From Cytophagales bacterium (GTDB lineage: Bacteria; Bacteroidota; Bacteroidia; Cytophagales; Cyclobacteriaceae), in assembly GCA_022360055.1 (NCBI GenBank), contig JAKSDO010000105.1:1-49957 (forward strand): a DNA stretch of 49,957 bases, in the 5' to 3' direction. Below, piece by piece: positions 17,003 to 24,899 of the stretch (within the stretch, counting starts at the first letter, position 1; each line of letters starts with the position of its first letter). The notes under the pieces are model-generated. The model saw only the letters and a list, made by a program, of their open reading frames with translations, was not told where the DNA came from and ran no database searches. Position numbers and translations under genes: made by a program.

Positions 17003-17179
17003 GTCATTTCGAGACCTAACTTTTTATACAAAACGCACAAATCTGAATGACGTAGTCTTGTGTATTTATTTGATTTACAGGTTATTATAAAAATACCTCA
17101 TCGGTAACTTGTGAGAAAGCCGGTTCAATCAACACCGACCTCCACGAATAAGCCAGATCTCTCCTGACGTCGAGATGAC
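17003..17179. repeat. MITE/REP-like intergenic repeat, copy 2
   Basis: A 177-bp element with terminal inverted repeats GTCATTTCGA (17003-17012) and TCGAGATGAC (17170-17179, 9 of 10 complementary). Its left part is collinear with copy 1 at 3351-3529. The loop of its right-hand stem (17124-17152, begins TTCAATCAAC and ends AATAAG) is the reverse complement of the copy 1 loop. It lies between the peroxidase pair and the TMEM175-like gene and has no coding capacity. Confidence 0.8.
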
Positions 17180-17274
17180 AAGGTAGGAGCCTCAAAATGA
17201 CAAAAATGTCGTTTTTAATGCATTTACTTCGGTTTTAAGCCCATAAGGGCTCATGAATCATTTTTTCTAAGGTC

Positions 17275-17886
17275 TTATCTTTTGGCCAGTTTTACTTTTA
17301 CTTTTTTGCTCACAACCATCACCATAGGTATTAAGACAAAAGCGGCATCCCAGAAATAGGGATTGATATATGCCGCACCCATAGCAATCGCTGCGATGAC
17401 AGGTTCGGATAGCAACTGCTTTGTGAATTTTTTTATATAATCAAAGTCAAATTCTTTTTTTAGGAGATTTTTTCGATGCGCATAGTACATTCCTCCGTAC
17501 GCAATCAAACCTGAAAGAATCATTAGAACGCTAAACAACATCCGGGGCCCCGCACCTTCCGGGAAAAGCATAAAAAGTAAATTGGCAACTGGCAAAAGCA
17601 TAATAAATATGAGGTATAAGAGTTGCATCCAAACAAAGGTTTTGTCAATCTTCTCAATCACTCCGAAATACTCAAGGTTTTTAACCCAATACACGGCGAT
17701 CACTAAAAATGAGATAACAAATGTCGCCAAATTACTTCCCTGGCTAAAAAGCACTTTTAAAAATTCCTTTTCTGAAGCATTTCCGACTGCCTCCGGTATC
17801 TGGAATGTTATTATCAAAATAGTCATTGCCGAAACAAAAACCATATCAATGATAAATCGCATACGGTTTCGCCATTCTTTTTCCAT
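17275..17886 (-). CDS. TMEM175-like (DUF1211) membrane protein, putative potassium channel
   Basis: A 203-residue polytopic protein with six hydrophobic segments. The first span has the RMRFIIDMVFVSAMTILIITFQIPE pattern of the TMEM175 family (basic residue, FxxD, then AMT). The third and fourth spans contain SFLVIAVYWVKNLEYFGVIEKIDKTFVWMQLLYLIFIMLLP, the family's W-x3-H-like region followed by the LLP turn. Bacterial members are described as leak-type potassium channels. The canonical FSD of the first span reads IID, a conservative difference. It is a single gene. A short AGCCC-TTAT-GGGCT hairpin about 25 nt after the stop may help transcription end. Confidence 0.75.
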   Translation of the reverse strand: MEKEWRNRMRFIIDMVFVSAMTILIITFQIPEAVGNASEKEFLKVLFSQGSNLATFVISFLVIAVYWVKNLEYFGVIEKIDKTFVWMQLLYLIFIMLLPVANLLFMLFPEGAGPRMLFSVLMILSGLIAYGGMYYAHRKNLLKKEFDFDYIKKFTKQLLSEPVIAAIAMGAAYINPYFWDAAFVLIPMVMVVSKKVKVKLAKR

Positions 17887-18195
17887 ATTCGTTTTTAATT
17901 TTACTTAAGGGCTAGTTCTTTATAATTATCAGTATTAAAATTTAAGTGTTAAAAATAGTCTATTTACAAATAATTTATCATCAATGCTCTTAAGATACAT
18001 ATTTATGAATTATGCCACTAATTAATATCATCGGATCCAGTATATCCAGTTTTCCCGGAAACAAATAAGAATTTCTGCGATTGTTTACCGCTTCCTCGAA
18101 AACTGAAGACTCGGTACATACAACTGCCCAACCAATAGGAACTTTGTGTTTTGGACTGAAAGAATATTTCGCTCAACCGGGATATAAATATGCCA
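17887..18195. other. Intergenic region without recognizable features
   Basis: This AT-rich 309-bp stretch separates two minus-strand genes. It should carry the promoter of the TMEM175-like gene. A 68-codon minus-strand reading frame overlapping the end of the barrel-type gene has no recognizable domain and unconvincing composition, so I do not call it. Confidence 0.5.
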
Positions 18196-19404
18196 TCACC
18201 AAAGTTTATATCTGATGCCAACATTCAACCCAAAGCTAAAGGGATAGATCCTGAATACTGCTTTTTGGCCTTGCTTATTGAGCATGGAATAGCTGAGGTT
18301 GGGATTGATGTGAAACTCAAACTTGTCACTTAATTTAGTTTTCCAACCGGTTTCAATATTCAGGTAGGTTTGTCTCTTATTGAGATAAAAATTCTCCGTT
18401 AATTGATTATCAAACAATGTCTGAAAATCAATGTGCGCTCCAATATAAAATTTCCGGTTTGACTGAGGCAAATAATACCTGATGCCCAACTGGGCCCCCA
18501 TTGACCATACGCTTTCATCAATCGAGATCACTTCCTTTTGCGGTGCAATCTCGTAGGCACTTGCCTCTCGATTCAAAGTGAATATACCAGGCCCGTTTCC
18601 TGCTAGTGTAATATCATTGGCTATCCGCTGACTGTAGGCCGCTATTCCTGCCGTCAAATCAAAGTTTTTATTCAATTCCCAATTGATGCCACTATTTATT
18701 CTAAAACCAAGTCTCTTTGTAGAAAGCATCGATGGCGAAGAAATAGAGTGAACCACAATATCGTCCGTCGTGTTTGGCACAATACGTTGAAAGGTAATAA
18801 ACGTAAGGGCATCCAGGTCAACACTCAGTCTTTTTGTTTTTTTGACAGGGGAGATCACAATTACATCTATGGCCGTTTGGTTTGGTTTTTTCCGTATGAT
18901 GTCCGGAACATTTAAATGATTTTGCGCTGTAGAAAACTTAGACGCCAGGTTAGGTGGCAGATCTCTTCTATGTACAAGGTTTTTTTGATGTTCAGCCCTT
19001 TTATCGAGCGGCACTTTATATGGAGTCCTGAGATCGGGAGATTCTATAATAACAGATGCTTTTCCGGTATTTAAATCAGCATTTTTTTGTTCTGCTTTGA
19101 GATCGTATACAGGCTTCGCGTCCGACTCAGCGGTGTTGAGTTGAACGGATGATTTTATGCTTTCAGACAACTCCTTTTCTGAAGTATTTATCTCAGGCTC
19201 AATTCTGAAATAGTACCGCGTAGAAATCAATGCAGGAATAACCATGAAGAAGATGATGATGGCTCCCCTGTACCTTCGATACCATGGAACATGCAAGGCA
19301 TTGAAGATACGCGTCTTTAGATGGCCGGATGGATCTGCCTGATAATTTGACAGTCGCTCGGAGATGAGCTTTTCCAAATCCTGGGCGTTATACGGCTTTT
19401 TCAT
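18196..19404 (-). CDS. Membrane-anchored anti-sigma-like protein with outer-membrane-barrel-like C-terminus
   Basis: This 402-residue protein is unlike a plain porin because it has no signal peptide. A 47-residue hydrophilic N-terminus (MKKPYNAQDLEKLISERLSN...) is followed by one membrane span (about 48-64, RGAIIIFFMVIPALIST), a polar linker of about 120 residues, and a C-terminal part (about 191-402) of alternating hydrophobic strands ending in an aromatic residue (NVGIRYKLW). That end resembles small outer-membrane beta-barrels. Its start codon overlaps the sigma gene by 17 nt. I infer that the short cytoplasmic segment binds the sigma factor and the C-terminus senses the envelope. The barrel assignment is by pattern only. 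Confidence 0.65.
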   Translation of the reverse strand: MKKPYNAQDLEKLISERLSNYQADPSGHLKTRIFNALHVPWYRRYRGAIIIFFMVIPALISTRYYFRIEPEINTSEKELSESIKSSVQLNTAESDAKPVYDLKAEQKNADLNTGKASVIIESPDLRTPYKVPLDKRAEHQKNLVHRRDLPPNLASKFSTAQNHLNVPDIIRKKPNQTAIDVIVISPVKKTKRLSVDLDALTFITFQRIVPNTTDDIVVHSISSPSMLSTKRLGFRINSGINWELNKNFDLTAGIAAYSQRIANDITLAGNGPGIFTLNREASAYEIAPQKEVISIDESVWSMGAQLGIRYYLPQSNRKFYIGAHIDFQTLFDNQLTENFYLNKRQTYLNIETGWKTKLSDKFEFHINPNLSYSMLNKQGQKAVFRIYPFSFGLNVGIRYKLW

Positions 19405-19948
19405 ATCTGACGATCCCTATTTTTTTTAAATTCTCGCGCAAATGCAATCTGGCATTTCTCAATTGCGACTTTGAAGTACTCTCAGAAATACCCAACATCT
19501 CAGCGATCTCGCGATGCTTATAACCGTCAATTACATACATGTTAAACACTTCACGACATCCATCGGGCATCATATTGATAAATCGAATCAATTCTTCATT
19601 ACTCATTTTGCTTATTACATGCTCATAATGAAGACTTTCCACATACAATTCCGGTATTAATTCGCTTTCATTAATTCGCCTGTATTTTGCATTAAAATTG
19701 ATAGCTGTATGGATCGTTGTTCTTTTTATCCATGATGCCAGCGCATTATAATCTTGGATTTTTTCCAGGTACTGAAAAACCCGCGTAAATGACTCCTGAA
19801 ACATATCATCGACATCATCCTTTTTTTTTGCATATCGAATACAAATACCCATAACCATGCTCTTGTGGCTTTCATACAGCAAATCCTGGGCTTTCCTATT
19901 GCCCAGGATACACTGCTTAATCAGTTTTTCTCGATTGAGGTCGCCCAT
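19388..19948 (-). CDS. ECF RNA polymerase sigma factor
   Basis: A 186-residue ECF sigma factor. The sigma2 part (about 10-80) contains AQDLLYESHKSMVMGICIRYAKKKDDVDDMFQESFTRVFQYLEKI, with the DD-x-x-Q-E-x-F signature. The sigma4 part (about 120-175) contains MPDGCREVFNMYVIDGYKHREIAEMLGISESTSKSQLRNARLHLRE, a typical helix-turn-helix. It overlaps the downstream membrane-anchored gene by 17 nt and starts 41 nt after the Ig-repeat lipoprotein gene, so the three may form one operon. It is distinct from the three SusC-linked sigma factors, which have a ...PPKCQLIFR... type region or are otherwise diverged. Confidence 0.93.
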   Translation of the reverse strand: MGDLNREKLIKQCILGNRKAQDLLYESHKSMVMGICIRYAKKKDDVDDMFQESFTRVFQYLEKIQDYNALASWIKRTTIHTAINFNAKYRRINESELIPELYVESLHYEHVISKMSNEELIRFINMMPDGCREVFNMYVIDGYKHREIAEMLGISESTSKSQLRNARLHLRENLKKIGIVRYEKAV

Positions 19949-19989
19949 GCAGTTGAGTTGGCTAGTTCCATTGGACTAACATGATCTTG

Positions 19990-21288
19990 TCATTCATATT
20001 TTATGATTACAAAGGAACTATCACATTCAGCGCCTATACAAGCCTGGTATTGCAGGCTGTCCTTTTGGATCGATTTCAACGATTCAGGAAACTTATACAT
20101 GATCAACCGGTCTTCTACATAAACTTTTCCATACTTGCCTGCGTCCAAAACTGCCAACTGCAGGTTAGACAGATCATCGCAATAGATCTGATCATTTGAT
20201 AAAACATCCAGAGAAAATATGATCGAATCACTTTGAACGACCAGTGAAGTATCTCCATAAAAATGATAGAAATCATCCATGGTATTTACGGTACAAGTTG
20301 GATTAACCGGATTATTCATGAAACTGATTCTGATGGTGGCTACATTACTTACACCTAATGCAGAAATCAAACGGTATTTTATCGAATCATGAACCTCGGT
20401 AGTTTTATTTGGTGCCTTATAGTCGATACTGAAATTATAATCCTGAACTTTGGCATCGTATTTAATGGTCCCTTCTGCCGGGCCTTCTACTACTTCAAAA
20501 GTGTATTCTTCATCTATACACATCGAATCATTGAGCAACGGATATATAGTAATATTGCGTAGTGTGTCTTTATCAAAATAGAGGCGATCATCCACCACCT
20601 GCAACTTCGCGCATTCTTCGACCTTAATTACAATCAGTGCTACGCTTTCGTATATGTCGTCTGCGCTCAATTGTAAGCGTAACTGATACAGTGCCGTGTC
20701 TGAACCAATAAAATCAGCATTAGGCTTGTATTCGAAGATAAACGGTTCAGCGTCACCAACCGGCACCAGAGTTCCACCTTTTGTTGGTTGAAGTATTTTG
20801 ACATCCACTTCAGATACGTCACAGACCGCATCATTGGCCAGGACATTAATTCGTATTGCCGAGCTTGGCCGTGTGGTCACATAATCCGATAGGGCACCAT
20901 TGTGGCAAGGCAGATCAGTGGTGTCTTCTACCATGATAATTTTCACGGAGTCAAGTTCGAATTTGCTTTGGGAATTATGGTCGGTTTTAAAAACGATGAG
21001 GTCAGAACCTTTTTCAAAATCCGGCTTTGGGATATAATTTGCATAACCATCAGCGAGTAAATTGAGCTTACCTTTTTGCGGTGGGGAGGCGATAGATATC
21101 CTGCTTTGCTCACTGAAATTACGTTGGTTTTTAAAATCGAAAACTACACTGGTGTTTTGTGTTGTGAAGACCTCATTTTTTAAATTTTCCGGATGATCAA
21201 TGTCTGGAACTACATCATTTTCAAGTTTATCACAACCTAAAAATGCGGCTATAATTACTGTGCAAAAAGCAATACTAAGATTTCTCAT
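19990..21288 (-). CDS. Lipoprotein with repeated Ig/cadherin-like domains
   Basis: A 432-residue predicted lipoprotein (signal sequence with lipobox AAFLGC, Cys19). The mature part has three clear repeats of about 95 residues, each marked by a leu-x-asn-asp motif followed by a cysteine: NVLANDAVCD, YPLLNDSMC and DVLSNDQIYC. A more diverged N-terminal unit ends before DTTDLPC. The L-x-ND motif is typical of bacterial Ig-like/cadherin-like repeats of cell-surface proteins. Function is unknown; binding or adhesion at the cell surface is a guess. It is the first gene before the sigma factor at 19948 and could be a regulatory target or sensor of that system. Confidence 0.72.
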   Translation of the reverse strand: MRNLSIAFCTVIIAAFLGCDKLENDVVPDIDHPENLKNEVFTTQNTSVVFDFKNQRNFSEQSRISIASPPQKGKLNLLADGYANYIPKPDFEKGSDLIVFKTDHNSQSKFELDSVKIIMVEDTTDLPCHNGALSDYVTTRPSSAIRINVLANDAVCDVSEVDVKILQPTKGGTLVPVGDAEPFIFEYKPNADFIGSDTALYQLRLQLSADDIYESVALIVIKVEECAKLQVVDDRLYFDKDTLRNITIYPLLNDSMCIDEEYTFEVVEGPAEGTIKYDAKVQDYNFSIDYKAPNKTTEVHDSIKYRLISALGVSNVATIRISFMNNPVNPTCTVNTMDDFYHFYGDTSLVVQSDSIIFSLDVLSNDQIYCDDLSNLQLAVLDAGKYGKVYVEDRLIMYKFPESLKSIQKDSLQYQACIGAECDSSFVIIKYE

Positions 21289-21518
21289 TTCTTTTAGATT
21301 TTGATTTCATGTCCTTATGACAAGAACTAAAAGAAAATGGTTGATTGAAGATCGGAAATTTCTTAAAATATTGAATTTATTATCCGGAAATAGGCATATA
21401 TGAAGATCAGCAGCGTCGCTTTTCATGCGCCCAAATAGCCTTCGATTATTATGAGTTTTGTTTTCGATGTACTATTTCAATTCATCACCTGCTCCTTATC
21501 ATTTATAATCGGATCGGG

Positions 21519-24500
21519 TTACCCCAATTGAATTGTTAACTTATCTCCGGCTTTCAAATTGCTGCCTCTCCATGAAATCAAATACCTGTTGTCGCTGCCT
21601 GTAACACTGGAAGAGACTTCACGATCATTTATTTGCAATAGTACTTCTGACCTTCTGCTTCCTGCACAGAATACCTGAATCTCCGATAACTTTACAGTTC
21701 CATGCTGAATGGCTAAGGTATTAATTTGCGCCCCGTTTTCGCTTACTTGAGAAAAAGAACCCCAACCGTTCGCCGTTGTAAAAGGTGCTTTGAAGTTGTC
21801 AGGATTGATTTTCGGGTTAAAGGCCATGTAGCCCTTCGGCCCATGATAGTCAAACCCGGAAACGGCTAATAGTAAACCATAACTTGCCATAGAGCGGCTG
21901 TAGTGGTCGCTGCACTCTATTTCATTGTAAGGATTGCGTTTTAATGCGCTGTAACGGTCATGAACGGACCTGGCAATAGCCAATCCTTTTTCGAGCATGC
22001 CTTCCCAGATCATATGTGCCGCCACCTGATACTCGAATCCGTTCATGGTTTCGTCAAAGTAGCCTCCGGGGCCCGTCCACGTTTCGGACTTTGCCGGACG
22101 TTTCTCCATACCCGGTACGGCCTTATCATCGCCCCCCTTAGGCCAGGTACACATAATGGTTCCCGCCTCACCTTGAGTGGCGTAGATGCGAGGACCTTTG
22201 ATCGCCGTATGCCGTTCCTGGTAGGCATAGGCGTCCGGGGCAAAATTGTATTTCCATATCGACTCCAGGGCGGATCTGGTTTCCTTTTGGGGGACAACTC
22301 TTTCGGGGATACCGATTTGCATGGCGAAGCTTTGGCCAAGCACCTGATCGATATGGCACCCATCATTGGAATTGATCGCGCGCGGAAAGGCGGGATCCGG
22401 TTTATGAATAAAGTATTCCCCGTTGAACAACTGCTCTGCAATATTCTTCCTTCCTTTTTCAATAAGTGCAGCACATGTTTTTGCAAAACCGTTATCACCT
22501 ACCTCCAGGGCCATTTCTTTACCGGCGGCTAAAGCTCCGAGATAAAGGGAGCTGATCCAGCCCATTGGGCCAAACCAGGCGGCATCCAACGTGTTTTGCT
22601 GTCTGCCTTCGAGAAGCCCGTCTTTATTCTTGTCTTCATTGATCATGAAGCGGACCGTATTTTTTATCTTATGATAATTTTGTTTCAGGAATCGATTGTC
22701 CGGCGATATTTTGTGCTCCCGGTAGATGCGCATGATCGTACCGGCATGACCGTCATGGGCCACATCCATTCCATGTCTTCCGGCGGTCTCATCCCGGTGT
22801 CCCATACCCCCCGTCGTTTCATTATAACTGTACCCCAGGTCTGTCAACGCTCTCAACGTTCTTTCCAGTTCCGGGAATATCCTGGCCATTCCCTGGGCAT
22901 ACTGCCATACGTGCTGACATGTACCCGGGCAACATTCAACTCCTTCCCATCCCCAAACGCGGCCGTTATCGAACCAGTTCAGGGTATTGGTCGCCAAACA
23001 GTCGATCGGGATAAAGCTCCTGTCGAGCAGCCAGTACGGCAGTGTAGAATCGTAATAGGTCTTGTTCCACAATCGGGTATTGCCGGCGAGGTCATCGAAA
23101 TTTCCCGCTACATAATCCGCTACCTGATTGGCGGAATTGAACCAATTGTGATAGTGTCTTTTTAAGAATGTGATATCCCGAAGGCCGAGCAACTGGCCGG
23201 ACTCATATTCCTGCCGGTTAAGATGCGGGAAGAACCAGGACAGAATGAAGGTCACCTCTTTTTCCTCTCCGGGTTTCAAGGTAAACGCTTCTCCAAGGGC
23301 GCCGATCTGCTTCCGGTCGAATGAGCTGGTTCGGGAACTCCCCGGCGTCGTGTTTTCCATGGCATTCATGATCTCATCGGGGCTTGCGTCCCCCCCCAGA
23401 TCGAGCGCGGAGGTACTATGGGCCGATGGCCGGTAAAGCGACCAGGCCATGGACCCATAGCCATGTTGTTTTTCCAAGCTTGAATCTGTCATGGGACGAT
23501 CTGTAAACACAATATGGTCGACAGCAATATGACCCCAGCCACCGCGATGCTGATCCACAATTTGAATTTTACCGTTCCGCCCCATAAACTCGCTTACGTC
23601 AAAGAATTTTGTGCGCATGGCATTGCTATTGTTGCCTGTCTCGGATCGCACTACCTCGCCATCTACCATGAGGTTGATGGCCGTCAGGCCTTTGTGCGCA
23701 CCCCCGGAGATGCTGAACGTAATGTATTTATGTGTGATTTCGAAGGTCTTACTTGTAAGCGTTCCCGTAAGATCATCCGGGTTGGATACTTCCTCGCGGG
23801 CGTTGTAACCATTTATAAAATAGCCTCCTTCGAAACCTTTAAGGTCCTGGTTTGGCGACAAATCTTTGGCCTGGAAGGGCTTATCGCCAAAAGCCGCCCC
23901 TTCCGCCTTCCAGTTTTTGTAGCTCCCGCTTTCAAAGTCTTCAAAAACAAGGTCCGGTTTTGATCCTGCGATTTCTTTTTCTTCTTTCAGCGGTTCGGCT
24001 GTGCTGTATATGGTCAGCCTGTGATCATCCCCTGACAGGCGATTCCTTCGAATGCCCGCGGAACTGTCCGTATTATAGGGACAAACGGCATTTTCCAACC
24101 ATCCCGCAAGCTCCGCCTTTACCTCTTGCTTGGAGGTGTTTTTTACCCTGTAACTCATGATGGTTACCGGGAGGGCCGACTTTTCAGCTTCCAGCGGCAC
24201 AAAAGGTGAAAATGCTTCCAGCTGTACCTGTACGGGAAAATCATCTTCTTTATAGGTGACTTTTCCAATAGGATACTCACCGCGAAAACGAATATCGCCA
24301 AACCCGTTGCCATCGAGGGTCTTAAGTCGGGTTTTGCCTCCGGCCTTTACGCGGATGGCAGCACCCTGCACGACAGGACGCGTTTCTCTGGCAAACACCT
24401 TGTCCGGATATTCGTAGTGCCCGCCCAGTGTCATGGCCGCATAGCGCTGCCCGTGGTCCTTTTCTCTGGTGTATTCCATCTTAAAGATGTGCCAAAACCA

Positions 24501-24815
24501 AAGCCTGCCATCTCCTCCCAGGTAGAGTTGTCCGCAGGCAATCCCCCCGACGGGCATTCCAACATGTTTTAGTTCGCCTTTTTCAGCCGTGTAGATTTCA
24601 GGCACGCCTCTTTCATAGAGGGATTTGATCCACTCCCGGGAGAGTTTTTTATCCTCCGGAATCAGGTGCCCGTGTTCCCCGTAGGTAAACGGACCGGCAA
24701 AAACAGGCATTACCGGCATAGACAACGCCCCCGTACCCAAAGCCACTTTCTTTAAAAAATCCCTTCTTGAATCGGCCGGAATGGCCGTTTCTTTCGCTTT
24801 ATTCTTTTTACTCAT
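21519..24815 (-). CDS. GH116-family glycoside hydrolase with Tat signal and inserted beta-sandwich domain
   Basis: A 1098-residue enzyme of the GBA2-type family (GH116 N-terminal domain plus catalytic (alpha/alpha)6 domain). Members cleave beta-glucosides, beta-xylosides or related glycosides. A twin-arginine signal (SRRDFLKK, residues 16-23) indicates folded export. The GMPVGGIACGQLYLGGDGRLW opening is typical of the N-terminal domain. By position, the nucleophile candidate is Glu624 in WEGVE and the acid/base candidate is Asp744 in NTLD. A domain of about 150 residues (288-440; VFEDFESGSYKNW ... GGWGHIAVDHIVFTD), of the kind seen next to GH32-like enzymes, interrupts the N-terminal half and makes the protein about 200 residues longer than its paralogue. 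It is the last gene of the locus. Confidence 0.88.
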   Translation of the reverse strand: MSKKNKAKETAIPADSRRDFLKKVALGTGALSMPVMPVFAGPFTYGEHGHLIPEDKKLSREWIKSLYERGVPEIYTAEKGELKHVGMPVGGIACGQLYLGGDGRLWFWHIFKMEYTREKDHGQRYAAMTLGGHYEYPDKVFARETRPVVQGAAIRVKAGGKTRLKTLDGNGFGDIRFRGEYPIGKVTYKEDDFPVQVQLEAFSPFVPLEAEKSALPVTIMSYRVKNTSKQEVKAELAGWLENAVCPYNTDSSAGIRRNRLSGDDHRLTIYSTAEPLKEEKEIAGSKPDLVFEDFESGSYKNWKAEGAAFGDKPFQAKDLSPNQDLKGFEGGYFINGYNAREEVSNPDDLTGTLTSKTFEITHKYITFSISGGAHKGLTAINLMVDGEVVRSETGNNSNAMRTKFFDVSEFMGRNGKIQIVDQHRGGWGHIAVDHIVFTDRPMTDSSLEKQHGYGSMAWSLYRPSAHSTSALDLGGDASPDEIMNAMENTTPGSSRTSSFDRKQIGALGEAFTLKPGEEKEVTFILSWFFPHLNRQEYESGQLLGLRDITFLKRHYHNWFNSANQVADYVAGNFDDLAGNTRLWNKTYYDSTLPYWLLDRSFIPIDCLATNTLNWFDNGRVWGWEGVECCPGTCQHVWQYAQGMARIFPELERTLRALTDLGYSYNETTGGMGHRDETAGRHGMDVAHDGHAGTIMRIYREHKISPDNRFLKQNYHKIKNTVRFMINEDKNKDGLLEGRQQNTLDAAWFGPMGWISSLYLGALAAGKEMALEVGDNGFAKTCAALIEKGRKNIAEQLFNGEYFIHKPDPAFPRAINSNDGCHIDQVLGQSFAMQIGIPERVVPQKETRSALESIWKYNFAPDAYAYQERHTAIKGPRIYATQGEAGTIMCTWPKGGDDKAVPGMEKRPAKSETWTGPGGYFDETMNGFEYQVAAHMIWEGMLEKGLAIARSVHDRYSALKRNPYNEIECSDHYSRSMASYGLLLAVSGFDYHGPKGYMAFNPKINPDNFKAPFTTANGWGSFSQVSENGAQINTLAIQHGTVKLSEIQVFCAGSRRSEVLLQINDREVSSSVTGSDNRYLISWRGSNLKAGDKLTIQLG

Positions 24816-24899
24816 GATCTATTCATTTTTACAATTTCAAATCGAATTAAATACGCTTCATCCCCATTGTGCACCCTGCCGATGCACCGGGATGAACCG

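Noticed and set aside
18018-18224. 68-codon minus-strand frame overlapping the end of the barrel-type gene
   Set aside because: It starts inside the preceding gene in another frame, and its composition does not look like a protein family I know.
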